A stretch of DNA of 64,000 nt, taken from contig NZ_BMMH01000008.1 in the NCBI RefSeq assembly GCF_014645735.1, positions 62,001-126,000 of the forward strand. The letters are read 5' to 3'. Of this stretch, positions 51,500 to 59,910 are shown piece by piece (positions within the stretch are counted from its first letter, which is position 1; every line of letters starts with the position of its first letter). This DNA comes from Nocardia jinanensis. GTDB lineage: Bacteria > Actinomycetota > Actinomycetes > Mycobacteriales > Mycobacteriaceae. A program made the position numbers and the translations under genes. The notes under the pieces were generated by a model. That model was given only the letters and a program-made list of their open reading frames with translations. It did no database searches and was not told the DNA's origin.

Positions 51500-52468
51500 A
51501 TGGCAAGGGATCTGACTCAACTCGAGCTGCTCACGGAGTTGGAGACGGTTGCCGAGCAAAACGTCGACCGGCACCTCTCCATGGCAAAAGAGTGGCATCC
51601 GCACGACTACGTCCCGTGGGACGAAGGTCGCAACTTCGCCGCACTCGGCGGACAGGACTGGGACCCCGACCAATCCAAGCTCAACGAGGTCGCCAAGGCG
51701 GCTATGGTCACCAACCTGCTGACGGAGGACAATCTGCCCTCCTACCATCGCGAAATCGCCGAGAACTTCTCTCAGGACGGTGCCTGGGGAACCTGGGTCG
51801 GTCGCTGGACCGCCGAGGAGAACCGCCACGGCATCGCGATCCGTGATTACCTCGTGGTGACCCGCGGCGTAGATCCCGTCGCGCTGGAGCAGGCACGCAT
51901 GATTCATATGACCAATGGTTTCGCCTCGCCCACCGAAGCCGACGCCGGCTTTCTGCATTCGGTCGCCTATGTGACGTTCCAGGAACTTGCCACCCGGGTC
52001 TCGCACCGTAATACCGGCAAGGTGTGCGACGACGCCATCGCCGACCGGATGCTGCAGCGCATCGCGGCCGACGAGAACCTGCACATGATCTTCTATCGCA
52101 ATATGTGCGGAGCGGCCCTGGACCTCTGCCCGGACCAGGCGCTGGATGCCATCACCCTCATTGTGGAGAATTTCCAGATGCCCGGCGCCGGTATGCCGAA
52201 TTTCCGGCGCAACGGTGTGCTGATGGCCAAACACGGCATCTACGATCTACGTCAGCATCTCGAAGAGGTCGTTCAGCCGGTCCTGAAGAAGTGGGATGTG
52301 TTCGGCCGTAACGACTTCACCCCGCGCGGCGAGGCCACCCGGGAACGCCTCGGCAATTTCCTGGAGAAACTGTCCAAGGACGTCGTGAAGTTCGAGGAGC
52401 AGCGCGACCGGATGCTCGCCCGCGAAGCCGCCAAACGCGAGAAGGCATTCGCCACGGTCAACGGCTGA
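51500..52468 (+). CDS. desA1: Acyl-[acyl-carrier-protein] desaturase DesA type
   Basis: A 322-residue soluble di-iron desaturase that introduces a double bond into acyl-ACP, in mycobacteria on the path to mycolic acids. It has the metal-binding repeats AEENRHGIAIRD and ADENLHMIFYR, as well as NLLTEDNLPSYHREI and TFQELATRVSHRNTGK. It closely resembles mycobacterial DesA1. I use the ATG at 51500 (MARDLTQLELL), which fits the family; 13 upstream codons in frame are unconserved. dusB and the LCP gene follow, as in M. tuberculosis. Confidence 0.9.
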   Translation: MARDLTQLELLTELETVAEQNVDRHLSMAKEWHPHDYVPWDEGRNFAALGGQDWDPDQSKLNEVAKAAMVTNLLTEDNLPSYHREIAENFSQDGAWGTWVGRWTAEENRHGIAIRDYLVVTRGVDPVALEQARMIHMTNGFASPTEADAGFLHSVAYVTFQELATRVSHRNTGKVCDDAIADRMLQRIAADENLHMIFYRNMCGAALDLCPDQALDAITLIVENFQMPGAGMPNFRRNGVLMAKHGIYDLRQHLEEVVQPVLKKWDVFGRNDFTPRGEATRERLGNFLEKLSKDVVKFEEQRDRMLAREAAKREKAFATVNG

Positions 52469-52494
52469 GCCTTCCCGACTGTTGAGAACACGAT

Positions 52495-52521
52495 GAGACC
52501 GCCGGCATCACCGGCGGTCTC
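52495..52521 (+). terminator. Terminator after desA
   Basis: Perfect 11-bp stem GAGACCGCCGG/CCGGCGGTCTC with a CATCA loop, 26 bp after the stop. Confidence 0.85.
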
Positions 52522-52700
52522 GTCCTGTCCGGATGGGTATTCGTAGGCCGGTCTGGTCCCGATTCCGACGCGACAGAGCGACCGAGCGCAGCAACCTCGC
52601 GTGCAGCCGACCATCCCTGGATCGGCAACCACCGGACACTGACAGTGCCATGACCCACCCAGCCCGGCCGAGACGCACCGCAGTACTCACCTTCCGTCTA

Positions 52701-52842
52701 CTCCGGATGGTCCACCTCAGTAGGCGGGGCCCGCCCCGGTTCTGGAGCGACGAAGCGAAGGAGCGCAGCGACTGAGCGAAGGAGTGAAGAACCGGGGTTA
52801 ACAGGGCCCCGCCCGCCCCGCCGAAGGCGGGGCAAATAGATA
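52701..52842. repeat. Dispersed intergenic repeat, copy 2
   Basis: Same element as at 4258-4398, same orientation. The 10-bp arms CCCCGGTTCT/AGAACCGGGG and the terminal word caaatagata are unchanged; the terminal hairpin keeps its stem while its loop changes from GCA to GAA. It ends 4 bp from the stop codon of the Mce-associated gene. Confidence 0.85.
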
Positions 52843-52846
52843 CAGC

Positions 52847-53476
52847 TCACTTCATCGGCAGGGCGCCGTCCACACCACCCACATCCGTGATCTGCCAGCC
52901 GGAGTTCTCGTCGAGCGTCACCGTGTAGGTGACCGTGGTCTGCGCCCCATCCGGATTCTGGGCGTTGGTCGAAGTCACGTTCACGAAAACGTTCACCTTG
53001 TAGACCCCGTCCTGTTCGGACATGACCTTCGCCGTGATGGGGGTCGCCGTAGAAGTCCACTGCAGCGGCACCAGGATCTGCTCCAGTTTCGGCGCGGTGC
53101 CGTCGAACTTGCCGGACAGTTGCGGGCTGGTGTTCTCCTTCAGCGCCGCGATCCAGACGTCGAGATCCTTGAAGTTCACCGTGGCCGCACCGACGGCGTA
53201 GTCGGTGGCCAGTTGTTCGGCTCGATTGTCCGCGGCCGCGCGCTCGTCACGATCGGTCAGCTCACCGCGCGCCGTGAAATACAGTACGGCGAATACGATC
53301 GCCGCCACCGCGAGCACCGCCACGACCGCGCCCCGGACGAGGCTGGACACCCGGATCGAGACGGTGCCCGGGCGGGATGGGGCCGGCGCCGTTTGCGCGG
53401 GGCCGGCGACCGGGCCGCCGGCTTCGGCAGCAGACTTCTCCGGCTCGCGGACGGCGTCGTCGGTGTTCTCGGCCAT
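52847..53476 (-). CDS. Mce-associated-type membrane protein
   Basis: A 209-residue protein with an Ala/Pro/Glu-rich cytoplasmic start, one membrane helix (about 47-68: GAVVAVLAVAAIVFAVLYFTA) and an NTF2-like extracytoplasmic domain (RAEQLATDYAVGAATVNFKDLDVWIAALKENTSPQLSGKF and VTYTVTLDENSGWQITDVGG). This layout is that of Mce-associated proteins, but no mce operon is here, so it is an orphan. The ATG is at 53476. It is divergent from dusB. Confidence 0.78.
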   Translation of the reverse strand: MAENTDDAVREPEKSAAEAGGPVAGPAQTAPAPSRPGTVSIRVSSLVRGAVVAVLAVAAIVFAVLYFTARGELTDRDERAAADNRAEQLATDYAVGAATVNFKDLDVWIAALKENTSPQLSGKFDGTAPKLEQILVPLQWTSTATPITAKVMSEQDGVYKVNVFVNVTSTNAQNPDGAQTTVTYTVTLDENSGWQITDVGGVDGALPMK

Positions 53477-53735
53477 GGTGATGTCGTCCTCTTTCGATTG
53501 CTCCCGATCCGGGGCGATGCCCGGCGGTGTATCCAGCGGAAATCGGGCGTCCGGCGGTTCCGGCGTTCACGAGGCTAGCGCCCGGTCCGGACCGATCCGG
53601 CACTACCCCGTGGGCCGCGCAGCTCCGCCCCGACGACCGGTATCGCAGGCAGGAGGGTCGCGGCAGGGCGGGATCTGTGGCGGTGAGGCACCCGACAGTG
53701 ACCGAGCCGGGGCGCTCGAGGGAAAATAGAACACT

Positions 53736-54884
53736 GTGCAAACACAGCTGGAGCAGGAGACAGGTTTACGGATCGGCCCCTACCCGGTCGATCCGCCGGT
53801 CGTCCTCGCCCCGATGGCCGGAATCACCAATCTCGCCTTCCGCAAACTCTGCCGGGAGTTCGGTAGCCCGACCGCGATCTATGTATGCGAGATGATCACT
53901 GCCCGCGCGGTGGTGGAACGCAACGAGAAAACGCTGCACATGATGTCGTTCGACGAGGGCGAATCCCCGCGGTCGATGCAGCTCTACGGTGTGGATCCGG
54001 CCACTCTGGGTGAGGCTGTGCGGATCATCGTCGGCGAAGGCTGGGCCGACCATATCGATATGAACCTCGGCTGCCCGGTGCCCAAGGTCACCCGGCTCGG
54101 CGGCGGGGCCGCACTCCCCTACAAACGGAACCTGTTCGCCCGGATCGTCCGGGAGATGGTCCGGGCTGCCGAACCCGCGGGTGTCCCGGTGACCATGAAG
54201 TTCCGTATCGGCATCGACGACGACCATCAGACCCATCTCGATACCGGCCGCATCGCCGAGAGCGAGGGCGCGGCCGCGGTCGCCCTGCACGCGCGGACCG
54301 CGGCGCAGCGCTACTCCGGAACGGCCGACTGGTCGGCCATCGCGCGCCTGAAAGAAGCGGTCACCACCATTCCGGTGCTCGGCAACGGCGATATCTTCAG
54401 TGCCGCCGACGCCGTCGCGATGATGGCGCAGACCGGATGCGACGGGGTCGTGGTAGGGCGCGGTTGCCTGGGCCGGCCCTGGCTGTTCGGCGAACTGAGC
54501 GCTGCGCTGCAGGGCGAGCCCGCGCCGGTACCGCCCACCCTCGGTGAGGTCGGCGCGATCCTGGCACGCCATGCCGGACTGCTCGCCGAACACCACGGTG
54601 AAGAGAAGGGCATGCGCGACCTGCGCAAACATATGGCCTGGTATTTCATGGGGTTCCCGCTGGGCGCGGACTTGCGGCGTAGTTTCGCGACAGTGTCCTC
54701 GCTGGTAGAACTCGGCACACTCATCGACCAGCTCGATCCCACCGTCGCGTTCCCGCAGGACGCCGAGGGTCCGCGCGGCCGGCAGGGTTCACCGGGCAAG
54801 GTCGCTCTCCCACACGGCTGGCTGGACGACCCCGAGGACGGCACCGTTCCAGCGGCGGCCGATGTGATGCACAGTGGCGGCTGA
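53736..54884 (+). CDS. dusB: tRNA-dihydrouridine synthase B
   Basis: A 382-residue FMN enzyme that reduces uridines in the tRNA D-loop. Family motifs are VVLAPMAGITNLAFRKLCREFG, DHIDMNLGCPVPKVTRLGGGAAL (with the catalytic Cys), VPVTMKFRIGID, ALHARTAAQRYSGTADWSAI, VLGNGDIF and GVVVGRGCLGRPWLF. The C-terminal tail of about 40 residues is Gly/Pro/Asp-rich. The start is the GTG at 53736. It follows desA and precedes the LCP gene in the arrangement known from mycobacteria. Confidence 0.93.
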   Translation: MQTQLEQETGLRIGPYPVDPPVVLAPMAGITNLAFRKLCREFGSPTAIYVCEMITARAVVERNEKTLHMMSFDEGESPRSMQLYGVDPATLGEAVRIIVGEGWADHIDMNLGCPVPKVTRLGGGAALPYKRNLFARIVREMVRAAEPAGVPVTMKFRIGIDDDHQTHLDTGRIAESEGAAAVALHARTAAQRYSGTADWSAIARLKEAVTTIPVLGNGDIFSAADAVAMMAQTGCDGVVVGRGCLGRPWLFGELSAALQGEPAPVPPTLGEVGAILARHAGLLAEHHGEEKGMRDLRKHMAWYFMGFPLGADLRRSFATVSSLVELGTLIDQLDPTVAFPQDAEGPRGRQGSPGKVALPHGWLDDPEDGTVPAAADVMHSGG

Positions 54885-55116
54885 CTGCACTCAGCGGCGG
54901 TCGATAAATTCGACACGCCGGGAAGCCACGCCGGTAAATCGTCGTATGCACGTGCAAACATAACTGCGGGCAACTTTCCAGCATTTACCGCTTTTGCTGC
55001 CCTCTCGTAATGTCCGAGTGGCTCTCAGTGGCGAAATCGTTATCATTGCGGAATCCCGCGCAGCCTTTCGAGCACGGCTGTGTCGGCAGTGAGTTGCGGA
55101 AAAGCGAGGTTCATTA

Positions 55117-57627
55117 GTGGGTGACGATCGGCACGGGCGATCACCACGGCCCGGAGGTCGCGCACCGTGGGAGCGATATCCCACGGGAGAGTCCCCCGAA
55201 ATGGACGGCGCGAGAGAGTCCCGTCGGCCGCGACAGCCGGAGCCGCCCGCCAATCCCGGGCCGCTGACGGTTCAGGATCTGGTCGACCGGGTGGACAGCG
55301 AACGGACGGTCCGGCGTCGCGAGGGTGACGCGCCCCGCCACGGCGCACCGGACGGCCCGCCTCCAGAACGCGCACCGCGGCCGCCGGGTCCCGGACCGCG
55401 GCCCCGTGCCGAGCAGCGCCCCCGGCCGGAACAGCTGGGTCCCGAGGGGCCACCCGCCGCACGGCCCAACCGCCCGCCCGCCCCGCCGCAACGTCCGGTC
55501 GCACCCGCGCCGGGCCGCCCGCCCACCGGCTCGACGCCGGCAGCGCCGCCCGGGCCGGCCGGCGGCCGGCCCGTGGGGCCGGCCCCACGGCGCCCCGATC
55601 GGCCGCAGCAACCCGCTGCCCGCAATCAGCCGCCCGCTCCCCCACAGCGTCCCGGCCCGGATCAGTCAGGACCAGTTCGCCCGCCCGGGCGGCCAGGCGA
55701 GATGCCACCCGGCCCGAACACCTCCCGTCCACCGACCGGCAACCGGGCCGCGGTACCACCGCCACCGAAGTCCGCACCCGACCCGTCGAAGCGTCCGCCG
55801 ACCGGGCAACGCCCCGCCGCGTCACCCGGCGAATCGGGTGACCCGACCACAGTCGTTCCACAGCAATCCGACCCGGCCCGAAACGGCCCGCGACCGGTTA
55901 GCGAAGCGGCACCCAAACGCTCCCGGCAACCACCTGGCACACTCCGGCGTGGTAAAACCGCGAAAGCGGCCGCGGCAATGGCCGCCGAGCCCCCGGAATC
56001 GGTCACCGATGTTCTCGATCCCCTCGACGAGAACGGTGCCCGGATCAGCGGCCGGACTGATACCGCCGGTTGGCCGACCTCCGGGCCGGCCGCCCCGGAA
56101 ACCGTCGGCAAGCCGAAACGGCGGCAGACCCCCGAAAGCCGGCGCAACAGGCGTCTGCGCATCGCGGGCCGCACCGCCGTGGCCTTCTTCTCCGTGATGG
56201 CGCTACTGATCACCGGTGGTGGCTGGAGCTACTTACGCGCGACGAGCAATGGGTTCACCCAGGTCTCGGCGCTCGCCGAGAACGACGACAATGTGATCGA
56301 TGCCGACGCCCAGCTCGGCGACGAGAACTATCTGATCGTCGGCACCGACACTCGAGCCGGAGCCAACGGCGATGTGGGCGCGGGCACCGTGGAAGACGCC
56401 GAAGGTGCTCGCGCCGACACCACGATGCTGGTGCACATCCCGAAGGACCGGTCGCGGGTGGTCGTGATGTCCTTCCCACGGGACCTGGATGTGACCCGGC
56501 CCGAATGCAACGGCTGGGACAACGAGAAGCCGGGCTACACAGACGAGGTCTACGACTCGGCGATGGGCGACAAACTCAACGCCGTATACAACCTGGGTGG
56601 CCCCCGCTGCCTGGTGTCCACTATCCAGCGGCTGACCGGTAGTACGATCAACCATTTCATCGGAATCGATTTCGCCGGTTTCGAGCAGATGGTGGACAAG
56701 CTCGACGGCGTCGAGGTGTGTGTCTCCCAACCGCTCGAGGACAGCGTGCTCGGCACGATCATCCCGGAGGCCGGCCGCCATCGCATCGACGGCAAGACCG
56801 CACTGAACTATGTGCGCGCACGCCATGTCTACGGCGAAGAGCGCAGCGACTACGACCGGATCAACCGGCAGCAGAAGTTCCTCGCGTCGCTGCTGCGCGG
56901 AGCCCTTGCGGGCAGGATGCTGCTGGATCCGGGCAGGTTGAACGGATTCATCGACGCGTTCAGGAAGGCGACGTTCGTCCACAAGGTAGAAGCCAACGAT
57001 CTGCTCATGCTGGGCCGTTCGCTGCAGGATCTGGAATCCGGAGCGGTCACCTTCCTGACCGTCCCCACTGCGGGTACCAACTCCTATGGCAACGAGATCC
57101 CCCGCACCGCCGACATCCAGGCGATCTTCCGGGCCATTCGCGACGATCAGCCGCTGCCCGGGGAGAAGACCGCGCCCGCACCGCCGCCGACTTTGGAGGC
57201 GCCGATCCCGCCCACGCTGACAGCGGTCGATCCCAGCACACTGTCGCTGTTGGTCTACAACGGTTCCGGTATCACCGGTCTGGCCAATCAGACCGCCAGT
57301 CAACTGGCCAATGTCGGCTTCGGTATCTACAACACCGACAACTACACCGAGGGCAACTCCGCCGAGACCAAGGTCCGATACTCGCCCGGCCACGAGGCCG
57401 AAGCGGCCACGGTGGCCAGTGCCGTTCCGGGGGCAACCATGGAGCTCGACGAGTCACTGGACAGCATCGTCGAGCTGGTCCTGGGTGAGAACTTCCAGCA
57501 GACGGTGAACGAGCCCACCCCGGTCGGCAGCCCCATCACGGACGTACCGGCCGCGAGCACCGCCCCGGTCGAATTGCCCAGCGACCTCGAACACGTCAAC
57601 GCCGCAGACGACCCCTGTGCATCCTGA
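55117..57627 (+). CDS. LytR-CpsA-Psr (LCP) family cell-wall ligase
   Basis: An 836-residue membrane protein that attaches arabinogalactan or other glycopolymers to peptidoglycan. Residues 1-340 are Pro/Arg/Gly-rich and disordered, one membrane segment lies near 347-373, and the LCP domain spans about 403-600: NYLIVGTDTRAG, DTTMLVHIPKDRSRVVVMSFPRD (the conserved Asp and Arg), GIDFAGFEQMVDKLDGVEV and ALNYVRARHVYGEERSDYDRINRQQKFL. A LytR_C domain (about 708-792) closes it. The GTG at 55117 has a GAGG site. It is Rv0822c-like and long for the family because of the N-terminal tail. Confidence 0.9.
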   Translation: MGDDRHGRSPRPGGRAPWERYPTGESPEMDGARESRRPRQPEPPANPGPLTVQDLVDRVDSERTVRRREGDAPRHGAPDGPPPERAPRPPGPGPRPRAEQRPRPEQLGPEGPPAARPNRPPAPPQRPVAPAPGRPPTGSTPAAPPGPAGGRPVGPAPRRPDRPQQPAARNQPPAPPQRPGPDQSGPVRPPGRPGEMPPGPNTSRPPTGNRAAVPPPPKSAPDPSKRPPTGQRPAASPGESGDPTTVVPQQSDPARNGPRPVSEAAPKRSRQPPGTLRRGKTAKAAAAMAAEPPESVTDVLDPLDENGARISGRTDTAGWPTSGPAAPETVGKPKRRQTPESRRNRRLRIAGRTAVAFFSVMALLITGGGWSYLRATSNGFTQVSALAENDDNVIDADAQLGDENYLIVGTDTRAGANGDVGAGTVEDAEGARADTTMLVHIPKDRSRVVVMSFPRDLDVTRPECNGWDNEKPGYTDEVYDSAMGDKLNAVYNLGGPRCLVSTIQRLTGSTINHFIGIDFAGFEQMVDKLDGVEVCVSQPLEDSVLGTIIPEAGRHRIDGKTALNYVRARHVYGEERSDYDRINRQQKFLASLLRGALAGRMLLDPGRLNGFIDAFRKATFVHKVEANDLLMLGRSLQDLESGAVTFLTVPTAGTNSYGNEIPRTADIQAIFRAIRDDQPLPGEKTAPAPPPTLEAPIPPTLTAVDPSTLSLLVYNGSGITGLANQTASQLANVGFGIYNTDNYTEGNSAETKVRYSPGHEAEAATVASAVPGATMELDESLDSIVELVLGENFQQTVNEPTPVGSPITDVPAASTAPVELPSDLEHVNAADDPCAS

Positions 57628-57860
57628 CCCAGCAGCTACCGGGTGTTCGTGAGTCGGTACCCGGTCGCCGACCTGTCGGGTTCGCTGCGGCACGCAGGTC
57701 GCAGGGTGGCTCCGGTACGCAACTGCACCGCCCGGTCCCATGAGCCCGACGCCGAGTCGTACTCCGGCACAATAATTTCCGTTGAACCACTCCCCTCGGA
57801 GTGTTAGCGTCGATTCAGTCGGTCGATATCGGTCGATCGACATCATGGGAGGGGATTTCA

Positions 57861-58088
57861 GTGGTGCGCAAATTTGTCTTCGGAGCTTCTGCTGTGGTGG
57901 CCGCCTTGGCTCTGTTCGCGGGACCGGCCCATGCAGCACCGAGGTGGCACATGCACCGTTCGCCTGCAGACTGCGAGCAAGAACGATCGGAGATGCAGGC
58001 GAACGGTTCCAATGTGAGCCCCGCGTGCGAGTTCCGCCCCAAGGGCGATATGCACGGCAACGACACCTGGCTCTTCTGGATCTACTGA
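57861..58088 (+). CDS. Small secreted protein of unknown function
   Basis: A 75-residue preprotein with a signal peptide (VRKFVFGASAVVAALALFAGPAHA, cleavage near residue 25). The 50-residue mature part is rich in His, Met, Trp and has two Cys (ADCEQERSE and SPACEFRPKG). The start is GTG at 57861 (or the adjacent GTG at 57864), after a strong GGAGGGG site. The Cys/His/Met content could bind metal or form one disulfide; this is only a suggestion. It has its own terminator. Confidence 0.75.
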   Translation: MVRKFVFGASAVVAALALFAGPAHAAPRWHMHRSPADCEQERSEMQANGSNVSPACEFRPKGDMHGNDTWLFWIY

Positions 58089-58122
58089 TCGGAGTCGGCT
58101 GACCGGCCCGATTCGTTGATCG

Positions 58123-58159
58123 ACTCCCGTGTGCCCCTGCCTGCAGGCCACACGGGAGT
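58123..58159 (+). terminator. Terminator after small secreted protein gene
   Basis: Perfect 11-bp stem ACTCCCGTGTG/CACACGGGAGT with a 15-nt loop, followed by TTTCG. Confidence 0.85.
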
Positions 58160-58306
58160 TTTCGTCGTGGCCTGAGCTCGTAGACTCGAGCACCGCGCTT
58201 CCCCGTGACCTGCAAGTACTCGGCACATCAAGCGTGAGGACAGTGACTCGAGCGTTCGGCACCACCCATTCACCGCTTGTTTGGTGACTTGGTCAGCGCT
58301 GCCAAC

Positions 58307-58312
58307 TACTGT
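58307..58312 (+). promoter_or_regulatory. -10 element of leaderless phoU
   Basis: TACTGT 7 nt before the phoU ATG at 58320, with no Shine-Dalgarno site. Confidence 0.55.
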
Positions 58313-58319
58313 CTGTTTC

Positions 58320-58982
58320 ATGCGTGTCATCTACAACGAGCAAATGGCCGATCTCGCCCACCTGTTGGGCGAGATGGCCGGTATCGCCGGTTCGGCCATG
58401 GATCGTGCCACGCAAGCTCTGCTCCAGGCCGACCTTCCCCTCGCCGAGCAGGTGATCGGTGAGGGCGATCGCATCGCCGAGATGATCGCCGATGCCGAGG
58501 AGAAGTCGTTCGCGCTGCTGGCCCTGCAGGCCCCCGTCGCGGGTGACCTGCGGCAGGTGGTCAGCGCGATCCAGATCGTCAACGATGTGAACCGGATGGG
58601 CACCCTGGCGCTGCACGTGGCCAAGGTGGCGCGGCGCCGGCATCCCAACCACGCCCTGCCCGAGGCGGTGAACGGCTATTTCGCCGAGATGGGCCGGATC
58701 GCGGTCAGCATGGGCAACGGTGCGCAGGAGGTGCTCGACACCCGTGATCCCGAGCGGGCGGCCCAGCTGAACCAGGACGACGAGGCGATGGACGATCTGC
58801 ATCGCCATCTGTTCACACTGCTGATGGACCGGGAGTGGAAGTACGGCGTGGCCGCGGCCGTCGATGTGACGCTGCTGGGCCGCTACTACGAGCGTTTCGC
58901 CGATCACGCGGTCGAGATCGGCCGCCGGGTGATCTTCCTGGTGACCGGCGTACTGCCCGCCGACGAGGACACCGAGTCCTGA
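58320..58982 (+). CDS. phoU: Phosphate-signalling protein PhoU
   Basis: A 220-residue all-helical protein made of two PhoU repeats with the metal-cluster motifs E/D-x-x-x-D (EQVIGEGDRIAEM and NQDDEAMDDLHRHLF). PhoU links the Pst transporter to the phosphate two-component system (SenX3-RegX3 in mycobacteria) and keeps it silent when phosphate is ample. The ATG at 58320 is chosen; 13 upstream in-frame codons contain the promoter. It is convergent with the pst operon and transcribed away from its own promoter rather than within it, as in mycobacterial phoY genes. Confidence 0.93.
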   Translation: MRVIYNEQMADLAHLLGEMAGIAGSAMDRATQALLQADLPLAEQVIGEGDRIAEMIADAEEKSFALLALQAPVAGDLRQVVSAIQIVNDVNRMGTLALHVAKVARRRHPNHALPEAVNGYFAEMGRIAVSMGNGAQEVLDTRDPERAAQLNQDDEAMDDLHRHLFTLLMDREWKYGVAAAVDVTLLGRYYERFADHAVEIGRRVIFLVTGVLPADEDTES

Positions 58983-59008
58983 TCGGATAATTCGGAATAC
59001 GACGAACA

Positions 59009-59039
59009 GCGGGACCGGTCCGACCGGTCCCGCATTTTT
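59009..59039 (+). terminator. Rho-independent terminator after phoU
   Basis: Perfect 11-bp stem GCGGGACCGGT/ACCGGTCCCGC, CCG loop, then ATTTTT. Confidence 0.92.
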
Positions 59040-59307
59040 GTGTCCGGTGAGCGGGATCGGCGAAATTCACAGAAATTCGTGGAACCGGAGTACCTGACGG
59101 ACCGTCGAATACTATGTCAGCGAAAATTTCGACAAGGACGGCTTCGTATGGCCTGCGGGGGCGGTCCGAGAAATCGGAGTGCAGCCGTTCGAGGAAGGAA
59201 AACTGTCGACCGTAGCTTTCCGGAAACGGGAATCGCACCGATGAGCACGCCGTCTGTGGCGGGAATGCCGTAGTCGTTCAAATACCGGAAACCACAACCA
59301 CGAGGAA

Positions 59308-59400
59308 TCGAGCCTCGGTGGCTCGATCAGCTCTGCCTGTTCGCAGGCAGAGCTCGACTGCCGGACTCCGCGGCAACGGAGTCTGCACATTCGAACAGAC
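59308..59400 (+). ncRNA. Structured 5' leader of the secreted protein gene
   Basis: Four perfect hairpins in 93 nt: TCGAGCC/GGCTCGA (59308-59326), AGCTCTGCCTG-TTCG-CAGGCAGAGCT (59329-59354), GACTCCG/CGGAGTC (59364-59383) and GTCTG/CAGAC (59381-59400). The last two share bases 59381-59383 and exclude one another, as in a switch. The gene starts 20 nt later. I cannot match it to a known riboswitch class. Confidence 0.5.
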
Positions 59401-59420
59401 GAACCCCAGAAGGAAAAGCA

Positions 59421-59846
59421 ATGCGCAAATCACGTAAATCAGTGCTGTCCGGCCTCGCCGTCGCCGCCTCCGCTACCGCGCTGGTCATGGGAACCGCCGG
59501 CACCGCGGCGGCCACCCCGGTCGTCACCCAGCAGCTCGGCAGCTGTGTCTGGTCAGCGGATGTGGTGCACTTGGGCGGTGTGCCCATGGACGGGTACGGC
59601 ATCCAGTGGTACGTGAAGACGGGCCGGAACGACAATACCGATGCCCACTGCAGTTTCGAAGCCCAGGCGACATTCGGCATGAAGGATGGCGGGAACCGGA
59701 CGATCAATTTCGGTAGCGACAAGCCCGCGCACGACCAGATCTTCGCCGCGGGACCGGCGCGTATCTTGCAGGTCGGCCTGAAACTGTGCGTGGACGGTCA
59801 AGGCTGCTCGGACTGGAAATTCGAGAACAGCGTCTGGAACCAGTAG
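59421..59846 (+). CDS. Secreted protein of unknown function
   Basis: A 141-residue preprotein with a signal peptide ending near TAAATP (about residue 31). The 110-residue mature protein is rich in strands with four cysteines (SCVWS, HCSFE, LCVDG, GCSDW) that could form two disulfides, and ends in FENSVWNQ. I do not recognise the family. The ATG at 59421 has AGAAGGA 5 bp upstream and a strongly folded leader, and it ends at a bidirectional terminator shared with pstB. Confidence 0.8.
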   Translation: MRKSRKSVLSGLAVAASATALVMGTAGTAAATPVVTQQLGSCVWSADVVHLGGVPMDGYGIQWYVKTGRNDNTDAHCSFEAQATFGMKDGGNRTINFGSDKPAHDQIFAAGPARILQVGLKLCVDGQGCSDWKFENSVWNQ

Positions 59847-59865
59847 AGCATTCCGGATCCGATGA

Positions 59866-59897
59866 AAAAGGCCCGCACCGACAGGGGCGGGCCTTTT
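59866..59897. terminator. Bidirectional terminator between the secreted protein gene and pstB
   Basis: Perfect 11-bp stem AAAAGGCCCGC/GCGGGCCTTTT with A- and T-tracts, so it works on both strands. Confidence 0.92.
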
Positions 59898-59910
59898 GTT
59901 TACCGTACTG

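Larger units (their letters stand above)
52469..52846. other. Intergenic region between desA and the Mce-associated gene
   Basis: 378 bp. It holds the desA terminator at its left end and the second copy of the dispersed repeat at its right end, with about 180 bp between them in which I see no gene or motif. Confidence 0.6.
58983..59420. other. Intergenic region between phoU and the secreted protein gene
   Basis: 438 bp. It holds the phoU terminator at the left, about 250 bp with no recognisable gene, and the hairpin-rich leader at the right. The promoter of the downstream gene should be near 59230-59300 but I cannot place it. Confidence 0.5.

Noticed and set aside
59040..59273. 77-residue open frame after the phoU terminator
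   Set aside because: Starts inside the terminator tail, low similarity to any protein pattern, no ribosome site.
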